A DNA stretch of 64,000 nucleotides, taken from assembly GCA_949358305.1 (NCBI GenBank), contig OX442319.1, forward strand, positions 8,866,001 to 8,930,000. The letters are read 5' to 3'. Below the pieces are notes generated by a model. The model did no database searches. It was given only the letters and a program-made list of their open reading frames with translations, and was not told the origin of the DNA. The stretch comes from Strigamia acuminata (taxonomy: Eukaryota; Arthropoda; Chilopoda; Geophilomorpha; Linotaeniidae). A program made the translations under genes and the position numbers. Positions 44,272 to 54,645 of this stretch are shown here, in pieces. Within the stretch, counting starts at the first letter, position 1; the number at the start of each line of letters is the position of its first letter.

Positions 44272-44276
44272 TAATG

Positions 44277-44560
44277 TGTAGAGTTTCGGGGTCATTGACA
44301 CGCATTGCGTGGGGGGAATCGAACTTGTGATGCTTGAGGACCACCAGCGCGCATTGCGTGGGGGGTCATCGGACACTGCCGCCCAATGACCACCCAAACG
44401 GGGTAATTATTGTAGGCAGCTAATCAAGGCTGTCGTGAAAAGGGGGAGAAGCCCTGGTTGTTTCAATAAAGAAAGACACTTGAGATATAGTTGTCAGAAA
44501 GCAAAGACGTGTTTCTTGTCCGCTATTTTCATTTCAAAGCAACATTTCATGAAAGTTCAC
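44277..44560 (+). repeat. 5' LTR of the gag-only element
   Basis: 284 bp, starts TGTAGAGTTTCGGGG; internal direct repeat GCATTGCGTGG(G) twice; AATAAA near 44466. Confidence 0.85.
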
Positions 44561-44779
44561 TTCAGAAGTGGGATGAAAGGATTTTGATGCGACTGAACAA
44601 TTAAGCAGATGAACAATCGAGTAGGCGAGAAGTAGACGATAAAAACGAAACGACGATCGTTTTGCGACGAGACGAGGTTCAACAAGCGAGAAGCCACGTG
44701 AAAGGTCCGGAAATAAGAGAGAGCGATTTGCTGGGACGACACGAGGTGAAATTGAACTTTAAAAAAAAAAAAAAACGAG

Positions 44780-47064
44780 ATGGCTGCAAAGCAAAAACGA
44801 GCGGCGGTGTTGGCGAAAATTCAACGCGGGGAGCTGCCGGCAGACGACGAGTGGGAGCGGCTACGGATCCAGGACATTAAACCGTTGTTGCGGGCGCGCA
44901 ATATTGCGCCACCAAAACTAAAATTTGATTACCTGAGTTTGCTGCGCCAAGTTTTACGAGAGGAAGCGGGAATCGAAGAAGACGAAGAAAATGACGAGGA
45001 AGACGACGACGAGGACGACGACGACGAAACCAAGGTAGAAGAACAAAAAAAAAATGACGAAGTACGCGAGGTGAACGTACAGCCTGCGGCGGGCGGAGTA
45101 TTCAGTGCGGAACAAATCATGCAAATAATGCAGATGATGCAGCTGACGCAAAGGGAACCGAAAGAAGTGAAAAACGCACCAAAACTGCCGCGATTTTCGG
45201 GTGACCAAAACGAATTGCGTACGACTACGGGGTGGTTACAAGACGTCGACGAATACGCAAAGGAGTATACTAGTAAATGGACAAATGTGACTAAAGTGAC
45301 GACGGCGGCAGCGGCGTTGGATGGACCGGCGAAAGTGTGGCACGAAAACGCAGGGACGACGATCCGGAAATTCGACGAATGGGCGGCCGAGCTAAAAAAG
45401 AATTTCCCGGACCAGCAGCTCACGTACGAGGAAAAGGAGAGGTTGGTTCGGGCACCGCAAAAGAGCGACGAGACGGCGGAGACGTACAGTGGTGGAAAAA
45501 AGTTTGAGACCACTACAGGTTTCTTGGTTGCAAGTCAAATTTTGGCTTGAAAATTTATTTACAGGTTTATATCATGACAATAAAGCATTGTTTAAAATTA
45601 TAAGACAATAACTCAAATCAAATTTAAGAAATGAAAAAAATTGTTAAAAAAATGTCATTTATGCTGGAAAAAAGTTTGAGACCATGTGCTGTAAATCATC
45701 AAAAATATAACCAATTTTCATTTCTAATGTCTGGTATGCTTCCAATTTGTTCTAATAACTATAATGAACCTATTTGCCATTGAATTAACTAAATATTTTA
45801 GATTATTCGGGGTTGTCTTTAGCATGGGTAGGTGCATTATTTGGTGAAATTCAAACATTGGAACCTTAATTTCATCTCTAAATGGAAGAAGAGTAGCATA
45901 TTGCTTCAGAAAGTGATGAAACAAATGCAGAATTTGGTGTAACAACTACAAGATTTGACATTTCATTCAGGGCAATTTCATCCCAAATCATTATTCACCC
46001 ACCAGCAAAAAATAGATGTGGTGATGGGTGAAAATCATACCAATAGTGTAAAACGCCATCAGGTCCATCCAAAATAAATGTATCCTCTTTACTTTTTTAG
46101 CCAGATATGTGTTGGTGCATAATTAGTTATTTGGGGTAAAATTCCCTGAATGAAATGCCAACTCTTGCATTTGTTACACCAAATTCTGCATTTGTTTCAC
46201 CACTTTCTGAAGCAATATGCTACTCTTCTTCCATTTAGAGATGAAATTAATGTTCCAATGTTTGAATTTCACTAAATAATGCACCTACCCATGCTAAAGA
46301 CAACCCCGAATAATCTAAAATATTTAGTTAATTCAATGGCAAATAGGTTCATTATAGTTATTAGAACGAATTGGAAGCATACCAGACATTAGAAATGAAA
46401 ATTGGTTATATTTTTGATGATTTACAGCACATGGTCTCAAACTTTTTTCCAGCACAAATGACATTTTTTGAACAATTTTTTTTATTTTTTAAATTTGATT
46501 TGAGTTATTGTCTTATAATTTTAAACAATGCTTTATTGTCATGATATAAACCTGTAAATAAATTTTCAAGCCAAAATTTGACTTGCAACCAAGAAACCTG
46601 TAGTGGTCTCAAACTTTTTTCCACCACTGTACCTGCGACGAAAATGGGCCACATGTGAGAAGTTGGGAATGACGATCGGCGACGCACAGAACTATTTGTT
46701 AGATGGGCTAAAAATTAAATCAGCTGTGTCGCCGATGTATTTCCAACAATACCGGCACATTAGTGAAATTGTTCGCACGATGCGAGGCGTGGAAGCCCGC
46801 ACGAAAAGCGCAACAATCGACACGATAGAGGAAACGATCGCAGCGAAGCCAATCAGTGGAGAAAACGACGCGAGACCGAGATGTTTTAAATGCGGCGAAG
46901 AAGGGCACCAGCGGGCAGACTGCCCCAACGAACTGAAATGTTTTAAATGCCACGAGACGGGGCATTTGTCGATCGTGTGTCCCAACGGGGCAAAATGTTA
47001 CAATTGTAACAAGCTCGGACACATGGCGAACGTGTGTCCAGAGCCAAAGAGAGGACGAAAGTAA
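44780..47064 (+). pseudogene. LTR-element Gag split by a DNA transposon
   Basis: The first part, 44780-45486, starts MAAKQKRAAVLAKIQRGELP and has a strongly acidic Glu/Asp stretch (about residues 70-92) and a capsid-like region (PKLPRFSGDQNELR). The second part, 46632-47064, resumes in the same frame across a single TA target and carries three CCHC knuckles: CFKCGEEGHQRADC, CFKCHETGHLSIVC, CYNCNKLGHMANVC. Without the 1145-bp insertion plus duplicated TA, the frame would be continuous at about 379 codons. Gag packages element RNA. As read now, the first part ends inside the transposon at 45550. Confidence 0.8.
45487..46629. mobile_element. 1143-bp foldback Tc1/mariner-type element
   Basis: TA duplications at 45485-45486 and 46630-46631. 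The ends are perfect inverted repeats starting CAGTGGTGGAAAAAAGTTTG. The inverted match extends about 500 bases on each side (45487-45988 against 46129-46629), leaving a ~140-bp loop, so most of it is a palindrome. No transposase frame. A TA target and CAGTGG termini fit Tc1/mariner. Confidence 0.9.
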
Positions 47065-47072
47065 TCGCCAAA

Positions 47073-47195
47073 GATGAAAACGGAACGAAAAACGGGACGA
47101 AAAACGGGATGAAAACGGGATGAAAACGGGATGAAAACGGGATGAAAACGGGATGAAAACGGGATGAAAATGGGATGAAACGGGATGAAAAACGC
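47073..47195. repeat. 11-bp minisatellite (GGGATGAAAAC)n
   Basis: About ten units between the gag stop and the 3' LTR, where pol would normally lie. Confidence 0.85.
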
Positions 47196-47290
47196 AGAAA
47201 AGGACGTATGAGGAGGACGCGACATCAGGAGCGAGGGAGAGCGAAGGGACGAGCGTCGGCGAGGGCGCCGACGGTAGTCGGATGACCGAA

Positions 47291-47574
47291 TGTAGAGTTT
47301 CGGGGTCATTGACACGCATTGCGTGGAGGGAATCAAACTTGTGATGCTTGAGGACCACCAGCGCGCATTGCGTGGGGGGTCATCGGACACTGCTGCCCAA
47401 TGACCACCCAAACGGGGTAATTATTGTAGGCAGCCAATCAAGGCTGTCGTGAAAAGGGGGAGAAGCCCTGGTTGTTTCAATAAAGAAAGACACTTGAGAT
47501 ATAGTTGTCAGAAAGCAAAGACGTGTTTCTTGTCCGCTATTTTCATTTCAAAGCAACATTTCATGAAAGTTCAC
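47291..47574 (+). repeat. 3' LTR of the gag-only element
   Basis: 284 bp, pairs with 44277-44560. Confidence 0.85.
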
Positions 47575-47579
47575 TAATG

Positions 47580-48670
47580 AAATGTTAGATGAGTGTATAC
47601 TTTAGATTAGTTAGCTTGGTTTGTGTATTGAGCCAGCCTAGACAGGCGAATGAAGAATTTCTTTTTCTTTTATTGATTATTCTTGTTTTACTTTTTAATT
47701 TAATAAATAATTAATTACAAGAATGAAGTCTCAATTGTTTCCAAGATTCTTTCCAATTGAATTCCACCGGACCATAAAAACAACCTCGCCCACCCTAGAC
47801 CAGACGTAGACACATTCAACCCCTGTTTTGAAGTGAGGGATGGGGATAAATTATCATTCCAAACTCTATAATCTCCGGAGTCACAAGAGAAGGCGCACCT
47901 GTCCGGGTCACCTCAAAACAAGGTTCATAAAAACGTTCAACTCACGTTACATGGTGCCGAAACCCGGGACATTTGTGGTGAATTCGAACTTATTTTCAAA
48001 CAAAGCTAAACAGATTCAAGATGACAGACTTGACACAGGTTAAAAAACTAAGGACTGTAGCTCGCACGGCCATGACAAAATGAATTAATTCCGTTAACGA
48101 TGCATTCGCAGCAGAAATAACACCAGATGTGGACGAAGACCTGGAAGAATTGGAAGAAGAAGCAACCACTACAGAAGATTACAATGAAAAATTCATCGAT
48201 ACAAGTGTTAAACTAGAAAATGCTTGGAAGAAACTGCATGCCCCACCTAAAACGGTAAATTTGAAACAAACGATTTGGGCACAAACAATTTGAATAATAA
48301 TACATCTGAAGAGAGCCAATCAAAAGAATATAACTCAAAAATAAGATTACCAAAAATAGAAATGGCAAAGTTTAAAGAAAATCCTGAAACATGGACTGAA
48401 TTTTGGGCCAATTTTAAGATTAGCATACATAATGACAAAGAATTAGGAAAATTGCCTAAATTCATTTACCTGCACACCTTGCTGGAGGGGACGGTGGCTG
48501 CAGCAATTAGCGGATTATCTATTTCGGAAGGGAATTATGATGCGGCCGTTGACCTTTTAACACAATGATTTGGGCGAAAAGACCTTGCCATCAATGCCCA
48601 TATGAAACAGCTTTTGCATTTGGAACCAGTAAAAAATGTAACAGATGTAGTTGCAGTAAAAAAAAGTCAC
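47580..48670 (+). mobile_element. Degenerate BEL/Pao element: LTR end, primer site, Gag
   Basis: The primer-binding site TGGTGCCGAAACCCGGGAC (47952-47970) is typical of BEL/Pao elements. The sequence before it (about 47640-47951) is the probable 5' LTR; GTAGACACATTC and GAAGTGAGGG in it recur at 54148-54186. After it, ATG 48020 starts a Gag with stops at about 48080, 48292 and 48566. The stretch LPKIEMAKFKENPETWTEFW, YLHTLLEGTVAAAISGLSIS matches DUF1759, the BEL Gag region. Pol is absent. The copy is old. Confidence 0.75.
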
Positions 48671-48989
48671 AGTGAAAGTGTGTGTTATTGTGCCAGTCTT
48701 CACTTTTGCCAGAGTCCACCCAAACCAGACTTGAAGAGAATAAGTCTTTATCACATTTCATACACGGAAACAAAATTTGTTGGAACGTGATTTGTACTTT
48801 TTTTTAAAATTGTTTTTAATTGTTTTTTATCGTTGTTTTATTGTATTAATTTTTTTGTTGTTGTTGTTGTCTCGGTCTCGTAAGAGATCTCGTCTCGGAA
48901 AACCGAGACCTGAAAATGGACAAGATGCTGAAAGCATAACCATTAGCTCAGCAGAAAGGAATTTCTTGAGCTTCCTGCCAGCGCATACT
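48671..48989. other. AT-rich junction; no gene
   Basis: Contains a T-rich tract and (GTT)n around 48795-48870; nothing codable is recognised. Confidence 0.4.
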
Positions 48990-49195
48990 TCACAGATTAC
49001 ACATGAAACCATATCGTGTGAATGGTGTTCATGAATTAAAAGATTTTGATAAAGGTAAACAAGTTAATTACTGTGAGTGGCTCTTAACGACCATCTTTGA
49101 TGGAGTGCTTGACCCATTTCTCTTCATTTCAACTCTACACGTACGCGCGGAACGAATGCCAGACGAATCGGACAATCATCAGACGAATTAGGACA
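48990..49195 (+). pseudogene. DDE transposase fragment (possible Tc1/IS630 type)
   Basis: The frame from 49003 reads KPYRVNGVHELKDFDKGKQV, then NYCEWLLTTI. It resembles the Y...VHEL...D...R..YCEW stretch just before the second catalytic Asp in a common arthropod transposase group. It is short and then diverges, with no catalytic residues left. Confidence 0.4.
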
Positions 49196-49260
49196 TATAC
49201 CGGACGAAAACGACACGAAACTGCACTAACAAAGATGTTAATCGTGGGCCCTCAGTAAAA

Positions 49261-49860
49261 ATGGACATTAACATCCTTTTTAAAAAATGGTCGACTGCTT
49301 TGGAAATTGCTGCAGCACAAAGATACCTAATTGCTGCATACAACAACGAATATTCGAAATTCGTAAACCATTTGCCTCTCACTAAACCGTTGAGTAATCA
49401 GATGTTTGTGTTTTTTGTGAGACCAGAAAAACCTGATATTCACAAAACTGATCAATATAACTTCTGGAGTTACAACACTTCGAATCGGCCTACTAGTGTG
49501 AGACGCTGCGTATATAAACTACATAAAGAAGCGGTAAAGAAGAAAAAGATATTTCATGATGGATTTGAAAGGCACAAGTTTTCCTTATTGGACCCGCCCG
49601 ACACATTTGACCCAACAAAAATGAAAGGCCACTATGTCTTGGTGCATTATGTTGGAGATGAATCAATTTTTGTTCCCCAAATTCAAGGTAAATCTTCTGC
49701 GACCGAACGCATTTTTGTTACTAGTTCGAAATCTGTCCTGGCTGCAATTAAAGAAAAAGTTACCTATCCGATTAAACCAAAAAAAATATACCAACAGAAT
49801 TTGACATTTAACTGTACAGATGCATATGTTGTAGTGGCCCGAAGGTCACTAGGAGATTAA
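49261..49860 (+). CDS. MULE N-terminal domain (CG-1-like), 199-aa open frame
   Basis: A clean frame from ATG 49261. RRCVYKLHKEA, then FERHKFSLLDP, VLVHYVGDESIFVPQ and FVTSSKSVLAAIKEK resemble a CG-1-like DNA-binding domain found at the N-terminus of Mutator-like transposases in invertebrates (RR..Y.L...VLVHY, then a ..CPSVL... segment). CG-1 is otherwise the DNA-binding domain of CAMTA factors. The frame stops before the DDE core; a C-terminal MULE piece lies 1.9 kb downstream. It is most likely a transposon relic; a domesticated gene is possible but unsupported. Confidence 0.5.
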   Translation: MDINILFKKWSTALEIAAAQRYLIAAYNNEYSKFVNHLPLTKPLSNQMFVFFVRPEKPDIHKTDQYNFWSYNTSNRPTSVRRCVYKLHKEAVKKKKIFHDGFERHKFSLLDPPDTFDPTKMKGHYVLVHYVGDESIFVPQIQGKSSATERIFVTSSKSVLAAIKEKVTYPIKPKKIYQQNLTFNCTDAYVVVARRSLGD

Positions 49861-51049
49861 AAGGACAATTTTAGTTAATTTTGAAAGTGTTTTTTACGTG
49901 TGTTATTGTATTTAATAAGAGTTGCTGAGCATTTAATGGACCAAGCAAATCGCGGCAACTTTCAGAGAAGATCAAAACGTTTTTAACTCAAATATAGCTA
50001 TTTTATTGTAAAGGAAAAGAATAAATATCATCATGTTGTATTTCTCATCTAAAAGGTTCTTTATTTGGTAAATTCTATTGCTTAATACTGAGTCACTGGA
50101 AACAGGTGCTGGAATCACCATGGCAGCCAGCCCTGGATGTCGCACAGGATGCGTATCCTGCCTACCTATAAGGAGTTATGAAGCAATCTACTTTCTTATA
50201 AGGAGTTGTGGTGCAATTCAACCAAGAATTGTGGGAAAATTAGTCCCACAACTCCAGTTCAAGTCTCCTTTTCAAACATGCCAGTCACATCAAGTATTGC
50301 TCCAGTTCAAACAAACAAGTAATTATTTGATTAGTGATATCTTTTGCCAAGGAATATTTGGATTCACCTTGCTGCCAGGGAAAAGCAGCTAGGTTTCATC
50401 TTGCTATTGAGAGTACTTTAGCTAGATTTATCTTGCTCAAGCAGCTAGCTTGAGTTGAGATTTTAGTGGAGTTTTGGAGCCAAATTGATTGTATCAATTT
50501 GGAAGTTTTAGCCTTGTACTTAACAAGCGGGTGCCTCCTTGAGCGTTTAATCAAGAAGAGTTTTGGCTCTTAGTATACCGTGTTTCACGGGCACTCTGAG
50601 TTGAATCTGCTGTGTGAAGACGTACGAGAGACGAACGACATCGCCGCAGCCTACGGAATCGTTACGAGACCCGAATTGCGAGACGCCGCCCGAGACGAAC
50701 CACGACGACCAGCCACCTAAGGAATTTCTCAAGCCCGAGAAATTACCTGAAAAGTCAGCCGCCGCGGAGGAGAGTTTGCAGAGTGGTGAGTAAGGCCGAA
50801 AAGTGTGAAAACACGTCCTCTCCAAACAATTTCGGTCCTATTCTCGCCTTTTGCGAGTTATTCATCGCCATTTGCGATAACCACGAGAAGTGAACGAAGT
50901 CACGACGTTGCCAAGCCAGCCACGTCGCGAGGAAGCATTGTTTCCTATTATTTCCATTATTACTAACTTAACAATTCGTATTATTTCACTAGTATTATAT
51001 AACGAGAGATTTACTTGTATTATTAACCCAATTTCCCCACGAATAAATT
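49861..51049. other. Non-coding spacer within MULE-rich sequence
   Basis: 50130-50240 has repeated ATAAGGAGTT(A/G)TG motifs and CCCACAACTCC. 50600-50780 is GC-richer (repeated CGAGACG). I find no domain in any frame. Confidence 0.35.
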
Positions 51050-51599
51050 AGTTTCCTGGATTTAAATGGGTTCCATTTATTGTCCCACTAATGTCCCCGA
51101 AATTACCCCTAAAGAAATACTAGGTTTCCCACTTACTATGTTTCTAACTAAATAATTCCTTGTTTTCCACTAATTTTACTTTTCCAAGTTTAATTACTTT
51201 TCCCACTAAAATTAATTTGGGTTTTCCACTAAATAATTGTCAATCTTTTAACTGATTTTCTCACTATTTTTCTTACTGCTTTCAAACCGGTTGGCAAACG
51301 TCTTGTCCACGTTTCGTATGTATTTTAGTAACGTTTTGCATACGTTCGGCATGGGTAAGCCTGCTATTTTTGCGGAAAATAAATTTTTCTCAAAATGTTT
51401 TTAAACTTGCGGATAGGCCAAATGCAGCATTTTGGCACTAAAATTTTTCAATTCTGACGCAGTTTTTTTTCCGCAATTTCCGCAATTGGACCATGTTACC
51501 GCAATTTTGCGGAAAATCCGCAATTTGCCAATAATAGCCCATTATTGGCCAATAATATATAAGATGATAGCGATGATGGCTTATTTTTCGGCATTGTTC

Positions 51600-51763
51600 T
51601 TTGTAAAAAATTCAAATTTCTTTTAAAAACTTTAATTTTCCAATAAAAACTTCAAATTTTCCTTTAAAAACTTGTAATTTCTTTTAAAAACTTGAAATTT
51701 TGGTCAAAAACTTAATTTTGGTCAAAAACTTGAAATTTTGGTCAAAAACTTGAAATTTTGGTC
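51600..51763. repeat. ~20-bp tandem repeat (AAAAACTTGAAATTTTGGTC)
   Basis: Degenerate units that become near-perfect at the right end, running directly into the transposase frame. Confidence 0.75.
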
Positions 51764-52355
51764 AACCAATAATGGCCTAGAATTAACCAATAATGTCATT
51801 AAGACCCATGGTACACTTAGAAATCGACTACCGATCCACCGTTTTTTGGAAGTGTTGAAAACTTTGATACGAGACTGGTCAGTTGAAAGAAATCCGCAAG
51901 CAGTAAATGCAAAACTTTTTGCTAGCAAGCCAACGATTTCATTGAAACTGATGACGGAAGCATACAACTGGAAACGTTCGAAACCGGAAATAACCTGCCG
52001 TGAAACAGGTAACATCAAATCGTACTTCGTTGTCCCAACAGGACAACCCTCGTTGAAGGCTGCTGATATAGACCAGTACCTACGACAGACCGAAACTAAT
52101 AATTGGAGGCGTTTCGATACGTACATTAAAACCAAAAAACGCTTATGGATGGTTAAGTTCTGCGAACAGAAGTGGGATGAGGGGACTTGTTCGTGCCCAA
52201 TATTTTTAAAAGCGTACATCTGCAAACACATCGTCGGGGTTGCAATTATCGAAAAATACCTCAGTGTTCCAAGTGAGGCCAAGAATGTCCCTTTGGGCCA
52301 GAAACGCAAACGCGGAAGACCATCAAAAGCAAAAAAAGCTTTTATTGCAGACTAA
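51763..52355 (+). pseudogene. MULE transposase, C-terminal fragment with SWIM finger
   Basis: Starts NNGLELTNNVIKTHGTLRNR, then the SWIM-type zinc site CSCPIFLKAYICKHIVG (CxC..CxH) and ends QKRKRGRPSKAKKAFI, an AT-hook-like tail. All three are characteristic of Mutator-like transposases in arthropods. The DDE core upstream is missing; it is replaced by the tandem repeat. No proper start codon. Confidence 0.75.
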
Positions 52356-52620
52356 TTTAAAAAGTGTATATAATTTAAATTTTGGGGGAAAATTCAGTAT
52401 TTATGAAATAAAATTATTTAGTGGAAAAATTAATTAAATTTGGATTAGTAAAATTAGTGCAACAAAAATAATTACTTAGTGAGAAACATAGTAAGTGGGC
52501 AATTTAATATTTATTTAGGGGTAAAGTCAGGAAAAGTAGGGTAAAACTAATTTGATCCCGATTTAAATAACAAAGTGTATTTTATTACCAAGATTAGTTT
52601 GAAGAGGAATATTAATAGAA

Positions 52621-52928
52621 ATATTAATATTTCTCCTCATTTGTTTATTAAATAGAACGAGTTGTGTGATAAGACCCGTCGTGGCAACCGTTGTAACCTT
52701 ATTTGTAGAGGTAACATATGAGATCACAACAATGTTAGTGTACTAGTCGTTAGAAATATTGAACTAATTTGCAATTCAATTTTTCCCTGTTTATTTATGT
52801 TCCACGAGACAAAAAGAACATTGGTTCACGAGGCTTTTTTGAGAATAGCAAATAGATGCTTGGGCTAATCGTCTTACCAATCCATTTCGATTACGACTGA
52901 CCGGAAACCTGCCATCACTAACTCGTTT
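52621..52928. other. Spacer between two MULE remnants
   Basis: AT-rich; a palindromic stretch ATATTAATAGAAATATTAAT near 52609. No gene. Confidence 0.35.
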
Positions 52929-53807
52929 ATGTCAGTCATTGGAACTGATAATTTGATTCTTTGTCAGAATCACATTTTAACAAATATCAAAACTTGGCTT
53001 GGACAATTCCATGCGAAATCCACCGATTATACTGTGTACGTTAATCACGTTAAAATGCTTTTAGACTGCGAAAAGATCGACCAATTTGAAATAACGTACA
53101 GTCGCCTTTGTTGTGTTTAGACAGAAAGCATTAAAACGTATTTCGATAGCAACATAAAGGGCGACATTATTTCACATTCAGCCAAATTGTTCACACAAAA
53201 ATTTCCGGCATTCAAATCGAAATTACCTACCAATAATTTAAGTAAAAGCATGAATAGTGTGATCAAAGAAGTAATAGATTGGAACGAAATACCACTAAAT
53301 TCTCTATTTATTTCATTATTCCAAATGCAGAGAAATTATATTTCCAAATTTAATAGAACCATTAGAGGACTTGGAAACTATCGCAAAAAAGCAAACATAT
53401 AGGCTAAAAATATTCAAGAAATTCCGTTAATTGGCAACATGAACATCCGTACGCTGAATAAAATCATCAGTGATATAAAAAATAGCATCGAAGACCCCAT
53501 AACCGCTATCAAACGTGATCCAATGCGCCGTGTAACTCGTACATATTTAGCTCGTTTAATTATCGAACATAATTTGATTCGCTTTGTAAATGAAATGAAC
53601 TCATTTTTGATTATTCCCCCATTCAATCAGGATAAGAGAGTTGCTGTGGTTTATGTTAATGACAAGTTTACGTGTCAATGTGTTTCGAAAGGAGTTTGTT
53701 GTCACATCACAGCGGCAATGTTGTATCTTGGGCAAAAAATTCCTGAAGATGAAGACAAGTGCTATAAATTGTCTAAGTTAATCATAATCAAGAATCAAGT
53801 GCTATAA
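52929..53807 (+). pseudogene. Second MULE transposase relic with stops
   Basis: Reads LCQNHILTNIKTWLGQFHAK, a stop at 53118-53120, TNNLSKSMNSVIKEVIDWNE, a stop at 53401-53403, then a SWIM-type CQCVSKGVCCHITAA. The order (C..H, N.SES/N.SKS, SWIM) fits a MULE. It is different from the fragment at 51763. Dead. Confidence 0.65.
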
Positions 53808-53904
53808 ATTGTCTAAGTTAATCATAATCAAGAATCAAGTGCTATAAATTGTCTACGTTAATCATAATCAAGAATCAAGTGCTATAAATTGTCTACGTTA
53901 ATCA
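53760..53904. repeat. 40-bp minisatellite, 3.6 units
   Basis: Units begin at 53760, 53800, 53840 and 53880 (TGCTATAAATTGTCTAAGTT and onward); the first extends the MULE reading frame into its stop. Confidence 0.9.
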
Positions 53905-53999
53905 AGAATTCGAGGGGGAATGAAGGGAAATCTGGACGAAAGAAGCCGAGACAGAGATATTGAAATTGTACCGACTCCAGCAGAAGATTCAATTGCTGC

Positions 54000-54200
54000 T
54001 AAAGAATAAATCTCTTTTTTATATTTGATGCAAGTACAATGGTTTTATATTATTGTTTACAAAACACCACTGATTGGGAATCCCTTTTCTAATTGAGTGC
54101 GAGTCGCTTTGACGCATCACCGTTGACCCTAGACGACTGGTCAGACGTAGACACATTCCACCCCTGTTTTGAAGTGAGGGGTGGGGACGTGGTTTGAGGT
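54000..54200. repeat. LTR-like repeat, copy 2 (BEL/Pao family)
   Basis: 54000-54119 pairs with 43698-43819. 54140-54190 (CAGACGTAGACACATTC, GAAGTGAGGGGTGGGGA) pairs with 47795-47845, which precedes the BEL primer site. Confidence 0.6.
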
Positions 54201-54221
54201 AATACACCCCCTCTCAGCAGA

Positions 54222-54489
54222 ATGGGCAGAATGGATTTGTTTTATTTGTGCTTTTATATCTTTATATTTTTATATTTCGCCTTCCCTGTCAAAATTATTT
54301 GTGAAACTTTTGGTTGGGTTCCTTTTAGCATAGTTTCTGCCTTTCGGTCATTCCGGCCAAGTGAAAATCGTATTTTTGACCGGTTCTTTCCGCGAGAAGC
54401 CAACCGTCCCGCCACCCCAGGTGGTCGGTCGGAAGTTGGTGTGATCGCCGGTCAAAGTTTTTCATCGTTTTTAGAAGTGATTAGCCCCG
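54222..54489 (+). other. Open frame of unknown meaning
   Basis: Open for 92 codons from ATG 54222, with a hydrophobic start (LFYLCFYIFIFLYFAF) that could mimic a signal or membrane anchor. It abuts the RPB1 fragment and may include intron sequence captured with it. No family recognised. Confidence 0.25.
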
Positions 54490-54492
54490 TTT

Positions 54493-54645
54493 CAGGATGA
54501 ATTTATGAACTTGCTCATGTGGTTGCCTACCTGGGATGGCAAAATGCCCAAGCCTGCAATAATCAAGCCCGGTCCATTCTGGACTGGCAAACAACTGTTT
54601 TCGTTGATCATTCCTGGAAATGTAAATTTGATTAGTGGATATCCG
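54493..54645 (+). pseudogene. RNA polymerase II largest-subunit (RPB1) exon fragment
   Basis: After TTTCAG the frame reads [20 protein letters not shown], then [18 protein letters not shown]. This matches a highly conserved part of RPB1 ([36 protein letters not shown]) downstream of the catalytic region. The match begins right after a splice-acceptor-like CAG and stops after about 45 residues, so a genomic exon, not a processed cDNA, seems to have been captured. No flanking RPB1 exons are present; non-functional. Confidence 0.8.

Larger units (their letters stand above)
44277..47574 (+). mobile_element. Gag-only (non-autonomous) LTR retrotransposon
   Basis: 284-bp LTRs at 44277-44560 and 47291-47574 differ at about four positions (~98.6% identity). 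The 5-bp duplication TAATG flanks them (44272-44276 and 47575-47579). The interior carries a gag-like frame and no protease, RT or integrase; after the gag stop there is a minisatellite and then the 3' LTR. Such elements need Pol from a relative. Gag is disrupted by a foldback DNA transposon (45487-46629). Confidence 0.85.
51050..52620. mobile_element. Mutator-like element remnant with long inverted ends
   Basis: 51105-51240 and 52380-52540 are inverted copies of each other (CCCACTTACTATGTTTCT against its complement AGAAACATAGTAAGTGGG, in a longer ~75% match). Between them are a short tandem repeat (51600-51763) and the C-terminal end of a MULE transposase (51763-52355). Exact ends and target duplication were not found. 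Confidence 0.6.

Noticed and set aside
44929-45513. A 194-codon - strand Ser-rich frame
   Set aside because: Antisense of the acidic stretch of Gag.
47073-47195. The 11-bp array as a CRISPR-like repeat
   Set aside because: Units are directly abutting with no spacers; it is a minisatellite in a eukaryotic retroelement.
53760-53904. The 40-bp repeats as a regulatory array
   Set aside because: Few, contiguous units at the end of a dead transposase; simple tandem duplication suffices.
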